Of a DNA stretch of 64,000 bases, positions 47,501 through 61,120 are shown piece by piece (positions within the stretch are counted from its first letter, which is position 1; each line of letters starts with the position of its first letter). Under the pieces are notes generated by a model, which did not search any database, had not been told where the DNA came from, and saw only the letters and a list, made by a program, of their open reading frames with translations. This DNA is from Acheta domesticus (taxonomy: Eukaryota > Arthropoda > Insecta > Orthoptera > Gryllidae), in contig JAHLJT010009436.1 of the NCBI GenBank assembly GCA_031308135.1, positions 140,886,303 to 140,950,302 of the forward strand, given 5' to 3'. The position numbers and the translations under genes were made by a program.

Positions 47501-48284
47501 ATGGATATTGTTTTATCTTTATATTTGCAAGGATCGTTAAGAATACTAAAGAGTTTTTGTATTGAGAGTTGGTATCATTGTTTTCTCACATTTATGTTTT
47601 CTTTCTTATCTACCGCCACAAATGTTACTGTCATTATAGTATGCGGTACAACCTTATTCCAAGAAGTGCAAATTAATTATGGTAACCTCACATTACAGAC
47701 ATGAAGCGAGTGCATTCCCCTCTAATTCAGATGAGACGATTCTATCTCAGTTCCTACTTCTCATGCTAAGATTTAATGATTTATCCTAGTTGTTGTCAAT
47801 TCATCTTTGTGCAAACAATGTGCTTGTGATGCTGATAACTAACACAACTAGTAGTAATTTATTATCTAGGAACCTGATATGAAACTAAATATTCTTCACT
47901 ACGATTCAAGTGTAGTTTCGACATTCTCCTCACGGAGATACTTCCGTTTCGCATTTTGTTCTTATCATCATGCAACTCTACATTTTTACATACTTCACAC
48001 ATTTACATCCGTGCTTTTTGCACCTTTAGAACATTTTATCCTTCCCCCTTCTCTTTTCTTCTTTCCTCAATTTTCATTCATCTCTCTCTCTCTCATCGCA
48101 CTCACTCACTCTCTCTCTTTTTCTCTCCATTCGCACCATTATGTAGTGCCCTTGCTTCATACTCTTAAACCGCTGCCTTCTACCCTCACCTCCCAATCCT
48201 GCTACACCCTTCCATATCACTTCCCCCACCCACCCACATACCTAAATTTCCTTCCCCCTCAGTTCGCCCCACTACTTACTTCTT

Positions 48285-48942
48285 GCATCTAACGTCATTA
48301 CCTAATCCAAATATCGCATTATCTTATCCTATTTTCCTTTTCTTATTCCGTTTAAAAATCTTGGTCTATTCCTGACACTTACATCTTTGTACATCCAGTT
48401 ACTCTAGATTACGGATTTTCACAAACGCCTCTGCCCTTGTAACCCCTCGTCTCTTTTTCATTATATAAAACTCAGATTCCAGCATCTCTTCCAAGCATAC
48501 CTATCTTCGTGTCTGTATCCTCACCATGTAGCCCTTACGTACTTCTTTTGGGAAAACATCATCTGGGGAATCTTGGAATTCTTCCTCCTCACTCTTTTCT
48601 TCTTCCATCCCCATATCTCTGCTCTCCATTATAAATCGTTTCTCACAACAGACTATCAAACATTTTCGTCCCTCTGCCCAGTTAGAATTAAATCTCCTCT
48701 TGATTACTCCCCACTCCTGTAATCAGATCACTTTCTCGTCATTTATTTGATCTAACCCTCTTGACACCCGTTATTCTTTTTATGACATATCGAAGATATT
48801 TATACTTCTTAACCTGTTCTGGTGCTGAAACCCTTCCATTGGTATACTTTGAATGTACCAGCCCCACCTTTGCTACAAATTATAATCCTTCACTTCTGAA
48901 CACTTAGTGTCATCGCACTGTCATTCACACTCTATCGGAGAA
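48285..48942 (-). pseudogene. decayed LINE reverse-transcriptase fragment, copy 2 version
   Basis: Counterpart of 23800-24455, with additional one-base indels. The motifs equivalent to KYKYLRYVIKNNG and EIWGWKK are still recognisable on the minus strand (near 48805 and 48600). Confidence 0.7.
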
Positions 48943-51049
48943 AAAAACAAAGAAAAAATGGGGCTTTTTAGAGTCTTTTTTTTATAAATTGACTCTACTT
49001 CAGCAAAAATTTCGGCCAAAACTACACGTGTTTTCGTAAATCACAAAGGAATTTATTAAAGATTAATTTTTTAGAACAGATTTCATAAAAATCTTTCACA
49101 TCATATTGTAGTGTTGTCATGTAAAGTTTTTGCAATATTAGAAAAAACTGAGTTCACCGAAATAAGACCTACACCATTTTCATACCGTACTTTCCTTATT
49201 CTACAAAAACATTAAAGAGAAACTTGGAGCCGTTTCTGAAACAATAATTTTTTGGTAATTGATTGTATTTCACGCAAAATTACATGAAACGCAAATTTCA
49301 AAAATTGAGCATTGCCTTATTTACTTCCTAGTTTTTCCCGTTGAAGAACATATTTTATTAAGTAAAAAGTTCTCTTATAATATTGAAATTACAGGAAATC
49401 GTCGAAAAAATATTGAATACACATGTGGAGGACATCAATTTTAGGTTTTGAAATCTTACAATAGAACTGGTTTGGCGCAAAAGTTGTATTGGCGATTTCT
49501 ATTTTTGCTTTTTGGTAAACATTATCTGAACGAAAAAAAAATTGATTTTGTGCAGGAACATGAAAGTTCAAAAGATACAACAAATATATTTATGATATAC
49601 TATTATGTTGAATTTGCAGATATCAGTTGAAGGTAATCATAATTGAGGTGTGTGTCATTTATTGTAAATTAAACATTTAAACAATGGATCATTTAATAAG
49701 AAAATACTGGCTTTCAATTGTATATACAAGTTAGGAAAAATTGGTAATTTAAAGCCTTCTTAAGTGTTGAGTAACTTTCCGGAACTGCGGGATACTATAT
49801 ATAGCGTGAAAGGAAATACCAAACGGACGGCAATGATCTTATCGAAACGAATAAATTCCATTCGAACTCCGATCGTTGTCTGTAGAAGACAACGCACAGC
49901 AACAAGGTAGGCCTTCCGCGTTTACGCACCCCAACAGGCCCACCAAGGCAACTCCCCTCTCCGAAACTGCGTCCAAGAAGCTCAGCGCGTGGTACGTCGG
50001 CTGGGCGCGGCGCGGCGGCGGCGTGGCGCGGCGCGGCGCGGCGGTCGAGCGCCGGCAGGTGCTACGCGTGCCAGCTGACTTCCGCCGCGCGCGCGTGTCC
50101 TCGCTCTCCGCGGCGCCCGCGTGCCCCCGCGTGCCCTTCCACGCCCCTTGGTTTCCCCGACGAAGGTTTAATTCGCCACGAGCACTCGCTGACGAGGGGC
50201 GGGTTGCCAGTATTGGCTATTGGTCGCCAAAGTTGCGACTTTTAAAGGGGCCTCGGGCGACGGAAATTTACTCTTGGCGATTTTTTACTACTCGGTTTAG
50301 AAAAAAATAAATGTTTTAAAGTAACTTTATTTCACCATTATAAAAAAGTAATTATAGTTGTACTTTCAAATGTAACCAAAATCTAATCCAAACTGACATG
50401 TTTCGTCGATTCTGTTAGCCTAGTGAGTTCAGAATACACTACTTTACTTTAGAGTAAATCCCGGACACATATGTAACCCACGACTATGGACTTTTTTCAA
50501 AATAAGCCATTGAAGAAAGAAGATTTTTCGAAATTTTATAAAATTGTCTATCCTGCTAATTCGGCTAATATAAACGACGAGGAAGCGTCGAAAATGTGTT
50601 GAAAATGTGTACGGAAATATCCTATAGGTTGCAAATATTATTTTATTAAGTTATTTTGCTGTATTTTATAAAGCAACTATCAATTATTAAGTTTATTTCG
50701 TTTCAAGTTCTTGATTATAAATTAGTATACTTACACTCACAAAACATTTTTCTTCATTTATTTCAATACGCGATTGAAAGATTTGATTGTTGGTGCCACA
50801 ATGGCGATTAATTTGATTAGTAATTCCGGGCGTGTCAACTGCTAAAGTTATTAGTCCCGTAGGTGTAGAGGATGTTTCCCCCCTCGAGAGATGGCGGTGA
50901 TCCTCCCTCGCTGAACGGTAAGATCCGGCGCCAACATACCTGGGACTAGCCGGGTTTTCCCACCAGGTATCTCCCATCAGCAGGGCACCGCCCCAGACAA
51001 GACAAGCTCTAAGCTCCCGACCGGTCTCCCGGCTTGTGTGGTAGTGTAG

Positions 51050-51325
51050 TGCGTGTAAGGATCAGGGGAGAGGATAGGACAAGGAATAGGAAGGAAGGAT
51101 AGCGCGCGCGGTCCGTGGTCCGTTTTTTAGAGTATTGCTTCGGCATTCGCGTGGGGTTTGAACGGAGAAACCACGGAAAACTACCGATCAGAGCAGTCGG
51201 ACGCTAGAATTCTCCTCCAGCTGGCTGAATTCGACCTAGCTGACCACGCTAATATCGAAAATCATGCTACGCAGTCGGGGCTCGAACCTAGAACCACTCA
51301 GTCCATAGGCATTGCAGCGACATCA
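51050..51325 (-). mobile_element. tRNA-derived SINE-like element, copy 2 version
   Basis: Counterpart of the SINE core in copy 1. The B-box-like motif is at 51279-51288 (plus-strand coordinates). The spacing around it differs by a few bases from copy 1 (CTACGCAGTCGGGG here, CTACCGTCGGGG there). Confidence 0.6.
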
Positions 51326-54300
51326 GATGATGCCGTAAGTCACCTCTCTCGGTCCAAAATGGCGACATCTAACAGATTCTTGGCGACATTCAGCGATATA
51401 TCGTAAATGGCGATAAAGCGCATTACATTATTGCGATCTCTGGACTAGCCGCCCGCGTCCCAAGTTTGTGCCAGAATCCTTCCCCCGCAGGGTCAGCGGT
51501 GTGACACCGGTGTGCATCCCCACCATGGGGCGCCGCGCGGGAACGCTGGTGTCAAACCCTCGTACGCAGACCATTACTCCTGCGCTCCGCCGCGGTTACT
51601 CGACACGCGCGCTTCCTTATCGCACGCCGTCCTCACGCGAAGTTTCCTGCCCCGTGAAGAATCCAACGAGACCCGGATAAAAAAATGTAACGAGATTACA
51701 TCAAACGCATCACTCATGTAATGTCCCCTAACGAATGACGACAGCCCCTGCATGGATCGTTAGGATGATAGAAGTGGCAGAGGAAGACCCAGTAATTTTC
51801 TTGCTGGGCATGAGTTTTTCATATTCAGACGCTGGGCTAGAATAGGACATTTCAGAAAGTCTATTGAAATTATGCACTTTCTGAGATCTTGATGAATTTC
51901 GCATTAAATTATTCTGAAACAAGAAAAGTGACGAGATTATGGACGTACATACACGCACGGAACTGAAATATCTCTTGTTGGTAAAGTTTTTCGTGTGTTT
52001 TAAGATCGAATGAGAGCATAAATTAGGTGCATGTACTCGTTTACCCTCCAGCAGGATCTTCTAAATATTTTACACGAGTAGCCACACGAAGCATGGAGCA
52101 CACCTGCCAATTAACATATGTGTTTTGAGGCAGATTACAATTATTTGCACATTATTTTTAAAGATAAGAAAGTTGTACATTTATTCAGAATGTCTACAAA
52201 AGTAACTAGAAACGTGAACAAAAATTAATTAATTTTAGAAAACAAGTGTTTTTAGTCTTCTTTAAAACCTATGTTTCGTGTATGTGGTAGTTATTTTCTT
52301 ATTATCCTCAGGAAAGAAGTCGTAATTTGGACATATTTTCCATAGTTCGAAATCATCTGTTATATAATATTTAACTGAAGGCAGTTTGATTTTAGAAAGA
52401 AATGCTCATTTAAAACGATGCATAAGACAAACGCATGAACATTTCATACACGATAGAAAAAAAATACAAAAATTAAAGATTGAGATATTTTATATTCTGT
52501 TATTCAATAACTTCACCAAAGACATTGTTCTTAACATTCTTAGTTCTGCTAAATAAGTTAAATACAGTTTAAATGCTTTTATAATCTTTGCGATTTATTT
52601 AAAATTATTTGATTCAGACACCAGATGATCGAAGAGGTAATCCGAATATTAATTAAAAGTTGTAAATAATGACACTTTGTCTGACCTACTCTTGTTTTCT
52701 GCGTTCTTTATCGTAACATTAGTACAACAGTTTTTTTATTTCTTACCATCACAAAAGGACATATCAACAAGTTCTACCTCAGAATTAGTTTCTTTCAAGT
52801 GTTCTAAACCAGTTTTCCTGCACTTCCCCACAACTTTACAACCACTCCGTAAGCATCCGACATTCGTAGAGACCAGTAGCTACCCATTCTCCGGAAAATA
52901 CTACGAATCCCTATCGCAAATAGTAATATCCCATCACGGGCGCCGCCCTGTCCGCCGTCAAGTGCTTGGCATCCTGGCAGCTAGCTGCGGTTGGCAACGC
53001 GCACCGCGCGCACTCAACGTTCGCCGGACACCCGCCGCACCACGTCGTTCCGACCGCCCTGCCCCTCGCCGCCCCTCCCATTCCATGCCACCCACTCCGC
53101 TGCGCCCCGGCACGCCCTGCCTTTCCCCGCTCCGCTCCGCACTCCAGCAACCCGCCCTTCCCTCCCCGCCTCCGCCCCCTCACACTGCTCCGCTCCGGCC
53201 AGCCCCGCCCCCGCACCCTCTCACGCCACCCCGCCCCGCCCCTCTCCGCTCCGCCATGTTCTGCCCCGCCCCCACCATAACACGGGGGGGTGTTCCGTCC
53301 CGTCCCGTCCCACCCCACCCCGCGTCGCCCCGCCCCGCCCAGCCTGCTCCAGAAGAGTGGCGACAGCGGCGCGGCGGCGCGTGGGGGAGGCGCACGGTAA
53401 AACGGCCGGTAGCCGCGCGGTGGCCGCGGCGGCTGGCGCCGCAAAAACAGGCTTTTTCGCACCGCGCCACACCTGCGGGAGCGACCGCGCCGCCCGCGCC
53501 CGCGCCGCCGCCGCCGCCGCCGCCGCAACTCAAATTAGGACGACGCGCCGCGCGTTGATTGATCAGGCGGCGCGCGGGGAAGAGCTGCGTCCGCCAGATA
53601 TCGCTGAAAACCTCGTTCGCGCGCTTCCTGATCATTAGGGCGCGTGTGTCGTGTGCCGCCTCGCGAATCGCACGTTGGGGACGCGAGTTTTGCTCTTTCG
53701 CTTTGCGGAGGGGGAGGAAGTCGAGGTGGGTTCTTTGGTGTAATTGGCCGCCCCATACGTGCGGATTTGTGGCTTTCGACGCTGTTTTCTTGCAAATGCT
53801 GTGGCGTGTCCGTTGTAGAAAGCCCTGCTGTTTATTAGATATGCATGATTGTTTTGAGAATCGTCCTACTTTCGAAGTGGTCGACGCGATAGCATTTCGA
53901 TGCGCGAAGAGATAGTAGGTCACTGAGAAATAGTTGCGCGTGGTTGTCAGGGATATATCACTGCTCTGGTTAATGGGAAGGTGTGGTCAATGTTTTCTAA
54001 CAATTGGGGAAAAGATATGCTGTCGTCGAATGAAATAAACTTGCTCATAATGCGAAGAAATAATGTCGAGTTTATTTTTATGAATAAGAATGATTTACAT
54101 TATTATTAACATATGAAATGTTATTAAAAATAATTGTGTTGCACATATTAAATTGTCTCTTGTATTAGGAAGTCTCGTGTATGTGTTTTATCAAGATGTT
54201 CATCCATTTAAGATATGATAAAACTATGTCTTCAGCCAAATTATGTTTCACAATGCAGGTACGAATGGGAAATTTAACAAAAGAATTAATTTTCTTTTAT

Positions 54301-57300
54301 AAACTACAATTTAATTTTAATGTGATATAACACTACTTTAAATCTCTTTTCGTTTGAACATGAAGGTTGAAAACATTTTACGTATTATTAATAACTAAAT
54401 ACAAAGTAACACTCTCACTGGACAACACAAAGGGAAATGCGTTTAGCAATTCATAGAGTCCACGACGCACTTCGATATTTCAGTCCGCCTTCGGTTTCCC
54501 CGTCCCCCCTCCGTCCGACGGGAAGCAATCACGCCGTCCTTTCTCTCGTCGTTGCCAGCCAGCGTCGTCTGTTGCATTTCTCGCGCGAACGGAAAGCTAA
54601 GCGAGTGCAACTGCCATGCCAAATGTTATGAGCGCTTGCGAATCGCCGCACGTAGCCGCCGTCTCCGCGTTGAATTTCCGATTCGCTTTCAACGAGTGCA
54701 TCTACCGCATCTCCTCTGAGACCTCCGTCCCTCGACAATATACCCTTCAATTTTTCTTCAATAAAAATATTTAATGAGCGGATTACTTGTAATTGACAAG
54801 TAAAACAAAGAGACTGCGCTGTGCCATAAGCCGATGCTACAGAAAAATTAAGTCTCCTTTTTTTCTGTGTAATGAGTGGAAACGTATATAATACCGTCTT
54901 TAAACAAAAATCCGATTTAAACATTTTATCTGGCTTCCTCTTCCTTTGTAATTTTTTTCGGGAAATAAGATTGTTGTATTTTAATGACTGCTGACGAAGT
55001 TTTCTTTAAAAAATGAGTTAATGCATGCATTACTGCGTTCTTTTTACTGGCAACACAAAGGTAGATCGAAAGATAAGAGCGTCCAAATACCTCTCCAAAG
55101 AAAAGCCATATAAACTAATTGAATGTACGCCGATACCAAGATGAGATAGGACTTAGCGAGTAATAGCGCTTAATACTCATTGTCAGGGGGCTGACGAACC
55201 AATCCCATACATAATAAATGTCCCGAAGAACCTTATCATTACGGAGCATTAATTAAGTAGCCAACTAGCAGCCAAAAAAGTGTTTTAGGAACAGAATATA
55301 TTATATCGTCAGGAGGCCGAAGGCATTTGAAAAGAACGCCATAAAAATGGAGCGTCGTGTCGTAACATACAATTTCCTAGGAAAATGTTCCCTCGGAGCT
55401 TGCTCTCTCAAACAAGAGAGCAAAAACAGAACCACTCTTTCCGCAGGGGAAACCACGGCCTCCCCTAAAGCAGCACTCGCCCATTGATATTGAATCGAAT
55501 CAAGCACATCAAGAGCGTAATTTGATTAGCGCAAATCTCTGCCCCAGCGTAGTTCCATTGGCGTTTTTGACCACGGGCGGGCAAACGCGCATCGCGCCCG
55601 GGCGCCTGGGGACCCGGAACGAATCCCCGATGACGCGCGGAGTGAACGGCTCCGACAGGCCCCTGCGGAGGGCGCGGCGGCCGCTGCCTGGAGCGGGGCG
55701 GGGCGGGGCGGGGCGGGACGCGGCGGGGAGAGAAGGACCGGGACGAGATGGGATGCAACGGAGCGGGATGTCGGGAAACCGCGGCTCCACGTAACTGCTC
55801 ACGGGGCGCGCGCTGGTCGCCGAGGTGCCAATGGGTTCTTGCGGGGCGGCGGCGGTGGCGGCCGTGGTGGTGGTGGTGGTGGCGGCAGCGGCGAGTTGAG
55901 CACGGGCGTCGGCGGCAGCGCGGGCGGGTGGGGACACGACGCGGGGCGAGCGGGCGGCGGCGGCGGCGGCGGCGCGGGCGCGGCTGTGACGGGCCCCGGT
56001 AAGGCCGGTTTATCCGCGGGCTTTGCGGGATGCGGCGTTCCTGCGGGCCCGGGTTTATCCTTGAGACGAGGCTGACAGTGATACGTCCGCAGCCGGCCCG
56101 CCGAGCTGGCTTTACTCTGCACTAATCTCATTACACTGGCCGTGAGCCCGGCTGCGTCCGTACACTCCCTGCTCGCACGCCGAGCAACCGCCCTTTCCGT
56201 TTTACCGGCAGCGGAGCGAAGCGGCGCGGCGGCGACGCGACGCGACGCCCGGGACTGTACCACGTGGCGGAGGGCGCGCCAGTGAGCGAGCGAGTGAACG
56301 GGCGAGCGAGCGAGAGAGTGAACGAGGGGAGGGCACAATTAGGCGGAGAGGAACGAGGGGCAGGGAAGGCAGGAAGAGTGAGGATGTGAGTGGGAGCGCG
56401 GGGACCTGAGGGCGGGAGAGGAGCGGAGAAACGGGAGGAAATGTTTGGGCAAGACGTGGTCCCGCGGCGCGGACGGACTGGTTTGAGACAGTGGGAGTGG
56501 GACGGGTGACCGGATGACTGGAGGAGTTTTTGTCAACGGGAAGGCGGGCACGCGTTGGGTGCTTGGGAGGGCGTGCATGCATCGAGCGTCCTTGCGTGGC
56601 GGGCGAGCGGCTGGTCGCGGGCGTGGGAGGATGCGGGAGGGATTAGGCGCGCGTGGGTGGGATGGCGCCGAGTCGCCGCCGCCGCAGCGGCCGCGGAGGG
56701 AGCCAGGCGCCCCATCACCGCCGACCCCCCCGCCGGCACGCGGCTCCGGAACGAGATCGCTATCGATCTCTCGATTCGCGCGTCGCGTGCTCGCTCCGCC
56801 GCCGATCGTCCTGCCCGCGCGCGCTCATTCATCTGCGGCCGCTGATTGATATTCGAGTGCGGAGGGCGCTGCCGCCGCCGGCGTCGGTTCAGATGCACTT
56901 GGCAAAGTCGCGGCGATGAACAATTGCTTTGCGAATGCCGGCCTGCTTACATTTTTAACAACTTAAACTTTTAATAAAAGTCTGCCAACTGTTTTTGATT
57001 TTTTTAAAATTTGCTCTAAAATGAGCGAACAGAATTTCATTAATTCTTTGATGTGTATTCTGACTTTTATCAGAGTAATCTGTGTTTAAAATTATGTAAA
57101 ATATTACTTGTAAATATGTTAAGTAATATTATTATAATATATCCTTTCATGGTTCTTATTGACACATAAAAAAATATCACACGAAACACATTGACTGTTT
57201 ATACTGTGTGTATTTGACGTAGAGTGTTTATTATGAGCGGCACGAAAAATGTACATACTACATTCCTGACTTGATTTATAATATATTACTATTCATCCTT

Positions 57301-59081
57301 GTGAATTAAATTACAAGCTACCTTTAAAGTGTTGACAAATGGTTACACGACGATGTATTTCCTGGATGTGTGAATGTACATTGTTGTTGGAGCGCGTGCT
57401 ACTTTGTACTCGGCCGCGCTCAGCATGTGGTAAAACGCAGGGTCGCGTTGGCCGTCTGTCGCAGCGGAGGGGTCGCCCGCACCCCCAGCGGCCGCAGAGG
57501 GGAGCAAAGCGAGGGACGACAGAGAGAGACAGAGACAGAGGGAGGCAGAGGAAGAGGGAGAGGGAGCGAGAGGGAGGGGGCGCCGCGACGGTCCGCGTGT
57601 CACCAGTGGAGAGTTGGGTGAGCGCAGGGTGCAACACGGAGGGCGGGCAGGTGGCGCGCCTGCGAGGATCACGCGGGGCTCAACGGCCCCCTGATCCCCT
57701 CGCCGCGCCACCCCCGCCGCCCCCGCCCTCGCCCCCTCGCCGCCCCTGCCCCCCACGCGCACGCCCCTTTCTGAGGCCACTCCACCGCGATCGCCCCCGA
57801 CGAAGGTAACGGTGCCACGGCGCGCTTCCGACGCGGGCTGGATGAAACAACGTGCTCACACACGTCCTCGCTTCTAGGGAACTTCATTAGGATATGCAGA
57901 GAAGTGTGAGATTATTGGAGACGGATAGAAAAACTAGATTCATGTCCACGTAATATTTACGTAACCTAAAATAAGAAGAAGTGAAATTGGGGTACTTGAA
58001 AGTTTTTTGTAGTAGTTAGCATAATTTTCTTAATAATAGTCAAGGAGATGTTCAAGAAAAATTAAATATCTTCACTTAAGCTAAGTGTTATTAATCACAT
58101 TAAATCTGCTTCCATACATTCGGAAATATTACTCGTAAAATAGTATATGAATTTTACATTCAAAGTAATTTTTTGAGCTCGAAAACTTGTAGAATAGTAA
58201 GCGAAATATAACTTTTGATTCCTCTTGCATGCTTCCAGCCACGCGTGAAGAAATGTAGAAGCCTTAAAGTTATGTTGTGGCTCTCGATGTCAGATCAGGT
58301 AACGAGGAGGCAGACAAAGGGAGAGGGAAGCAATTTGCGAAATGACGGTAAAGAGGGACAAGGGATTCTATGTTAAACTGGGGGTCAACATAGTTTAGAA
58401 GTCATCTCTTAGAGTGAACAGCAAGGTCACGGCAGAGTAACAGTGCGCTAATATTCAGTAATCGCACATTTAAGCTACCTTCTCGTGATAGTCCAAAGAG
58501 ACTTGTGTAAATTTGTGCTTTCCAAAAATATAGTATTCCTAAAACTACTGTTATACGGACTAGAGGCAACTGAACAGAGGAACGAAAAGCCTCTATTAAC
58601 AACCGGCGTCCGTTAAGAATAATCGAAACACATAAGTTGTAGCTAAAGAGGGCATATGAGTGCGAAGAAACGGTATTTCTTATCTATATGTTTTCTTCTA
58701 TCAGGAAGATAGTATTACGAAATATTTAACGACACACGGATGATATTTCAAATATCGTTTGTAAACCTCAGTATTGGTTTACAAATTTCATACTTACTTG
58801 TTCCAGATCGACCTAATAATGATAAACCCCTTTCTTTTCGAAATTCATCGGATCTGATTTCTAGTGGAAGTCCGCTAACAAGTGGTTTTACACAGTGCCT
58901 GTAGTATTACATACCAAATAGTTACCTAGTACAATTCTTATATTTGAAACACATGATATTTTTGACCCAGCGCTCTACGATTTGAAAACATTGAAAACAT
59001 TAACATTTTCTGTCACTAAGCGAATTTCATACACACACATATATGAAAGATTGTATTACGAAAGCATATCAAATATTGTTT

Positions 59082-59394
59082 CAACATGATGACTGTTAGA
59101 GAGAAATGCATAATTAAAACAACCGATGAGATGAGTTTGTTACCAAAATTAGAACGGGCAAAGTGATGAGCAGCAGAAACATTGCCAAAAATCCACCGTA
59201 AAAATACTCGCAAAATAATTTACTTCGCGGGCGGTCACCGAAAAATCCACTGCCTCACGATTACTGTAATCGGAATAATCAAACGGGAATTATACCTCTC
59301 TTGTAACCCTTACCGATACATAACAAACACGCACCACGGCTTCACAATAGCGACAAGTAATTACTGTCAGTAACACTTGTTCGCTGGAACAACG
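59082..59394. other. start of unique right flank, no feature recognised
   Basis: First sequence beyond the duplicated segment; AT-rich, no gene recognised. Confidence 0.5.
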
Positions 59395-59860
59395 AGCGGT
59401 GCTAGGTATCGTGCGCGCCACTTTTATTGGTGCCGACAATGGGAATTTGAGAACGCTTTTCAGGGGCGCGCGCGGGCGCCCGCGGCCCTCCTGGGGTTTC
59501 CCCTAATGATGCGCGTCGATTTGGAACACAAGCGTTGCCAATCAACGCCGCCAGTCCGGCGCGGATTATCTGCAAAAAGGCAACGCCGCCGCCGCCGCCG
59601 CCGCTGCAGCAGCCGCTGCCACCGCCGCCGCAGCTCGCGACGCCGCGCCGCCGACCCGCTAACCCGCCCTAAACTAATTAACAGCGGATTCAAGACCGCG
59701 GCGCGTAATTCGTAGTATCCCGTTCGCCGCCGAAGGGATTATGCTTGTATCTCTGGAGCGGGTTTGCGGACGAGGTGCGCTCGCTGTCCCAAATGAGGAA
59801 TCGGCTGTCTCCGGGGGTGGAGTGGAGGGTATTGATAAGCGTGAGAGCGCGACGCGTATA
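59395..59860. other. CpG-rich block in right flank
   Basis: GC-rich, with a GCC/GCN run at 59584-59640, then CTAATTAACAGCGGATTC (59673-59690), a homeodomain-type site in island context. Frames are Arg/Ala low complexity only. Confidence 0.5.
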
Positions 59861-60064
59861 CTTCGTTTTTTCTTACGCGGCCGATGACATTATTACACCT
59901 CCTGCCTTATAAAATGAATCTTTTTAACAGTGGAAGCACATTTCTGAGGCCACGAGCCCCGTTGAGAAGGACGTTCAAGAATAAATTAGAAAGATTCATT
60001 TTATAAAGCAGGAGGTCTAGTAATTTCCTAATGTCATCGCTCATGTTAGAAAACACGAAGTATA
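59857..60064. repeat. long imperfect inverted repeat (hairpin or MITE-like)
   Basis: The left arm (59857-59923) and right arm (59990-60064) are inverted copies. The best block is CCTCCTGCCTTATAAAATGA plus ATCTTT on the left against its inverse on the right, with one mismatch over 26 bases. Pairing continues outward through CGATGACATTA and TATACTTCGT with small gaps. The 66-bp centre is unpaired. It may be a small palindromic DNA element, or a transcribed hairpin. No target duplication was identified, and no known microRNA was recognised. Confidence 0.7.
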
Positions 60065-60346
60065 GCTTCTGATAGTACAAGTAGTAACTGGGAAATTAGA
60101 TGTATTATGGTTTGGCGTTGAATTTAAGAAGCCAACAAGCCAGAAAACTTCATTAGTACTGCGCTGATTAAAAAATATATTTCTTTGAAAAAGTTACATA
60201 TTTACGTTGTTGGTCCAGTTACACGTATGTAAATACGCCATATACGAATACGAATACTAATGCAATTTAAGCCAGAAAAACTACATGACAGAACGTTCCA
60301 TTTCATTCGAAATTGTATTTTAACTATTCTGATTTATACAGTTTAT
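60065..60346. other. spacer downstream of the LINE endonuclease
   Basis: I looked here on the minus strand for the reverse-transcriptase domain expected after the endonuclease. Stops occur in every frame and no RT motif is convincing. Confidence 0.5.
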
Positions 60347-61120
60347 TTAGAAACGTTGCTCTGTCTTTGTGTCATTGTTCGCATTTCGTATAATGGTAAG
60401 AATTTGTGCATCGTGGTCACTGTATCCTAAATCTTTTGTTTCAATTTCATGTCGAGTAGTGGTTTTGTTAATTATAATTTGATCGATTGCCTTCTTTGAA
60501 TTTACTGTGATCCGTGTAGGTACTTTTATTGTAATATCTAAATTGAAGGAATTAATTAAGTTAAGAAACTGCTCTTTCTCGCAAGATTCGACCAGAAAAT
60601 CAATGTTAAAATCTCCACATACAACAATGGATTCAAAAGAGCGATTGATGACTTTGATAAGTGTTATCTCTAGTTTTTCTAAGAACAAAATGTAATCTGC
60701 AGCTCTCTTTGTTGGAGGCCTGTAGATGCAAAGCAATATCATTTTTAGCACAGGAAGATGTACAACAGAAATTTCAAAAACATTTGCAACGGCATACTCA
60801 TTGAATTCCGTCAAGGAGATAGAAACAATATTATTTTTAACGTAAATACAAGAACCTCCATATGCCGGACTTTTATGAGATTCTCTTTTTCTACAATAAT
60901 AGCCTGCGAGGTAAAAGTTTGGAATTTGGAAAATGCTAAGTTCATTAGGAGATAACCAATGTTCTGTAAAGCAAAGAACATCCATTTGATTTAAATCGCT
61001 CTGTAGAGCTGCCTCGATAAACTCAGTTTTATTTGAAAGGGATTGAACATTATGGTGCAATATCTTTATTTTTTGCAAGTACCTACACGAATGTTTTTCT
61101 GCTGCATCTGACTGTAGTTG
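60347..61120 (-). pseudogene. LINE AP-type endonuclease domain, reverse transcriptase missing
   Basis: A minus-strand frame open from just after a TAG (61121-61123) to a stop at 60347. It encodes a whole exonuclease-endonuclease-phosphatase domain of a non-LTR retrotransposon: HHNVQSLSNK, the catalytic-Glu motif FTEHWL, GGSCIYVK, YRPP, CGDFNIDFL and the terminal SDHDAQ. In intact elements this enzyme nicks the target DNA to prime reverse transcription. Here the frame ends about 20 residues after SDHD and no RT follows. There is no ATG at a sensible start; the apparent first residue is a TTG in frame with the upstream SGNH region. Likely a truncated CR1/L2-like copy. Confidence 0.8.

Larger units (their letters stand above)
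35720..59081. repeat. duplicated segment, copy 2 (left end of right contig)
   Basis: Second version of the locus at 6256-34719, in the same orientation and without the LTR element. It repeats, in order, the CpG-rich blocks (36550-37430, 38262-38690, 40622-40890, 43271-43815, 49880-50280, 52921-53761, 55560-56935, 57385-57865), the GTG and CCGT microsatellites, the AT-rich spacers, the LINE fossil and the SINE. No gene is present. Its last 4.5 kb is about 119 bp shorter than copy 1, from many single-base deletions and a shortened C run. Confidence 0.93.
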
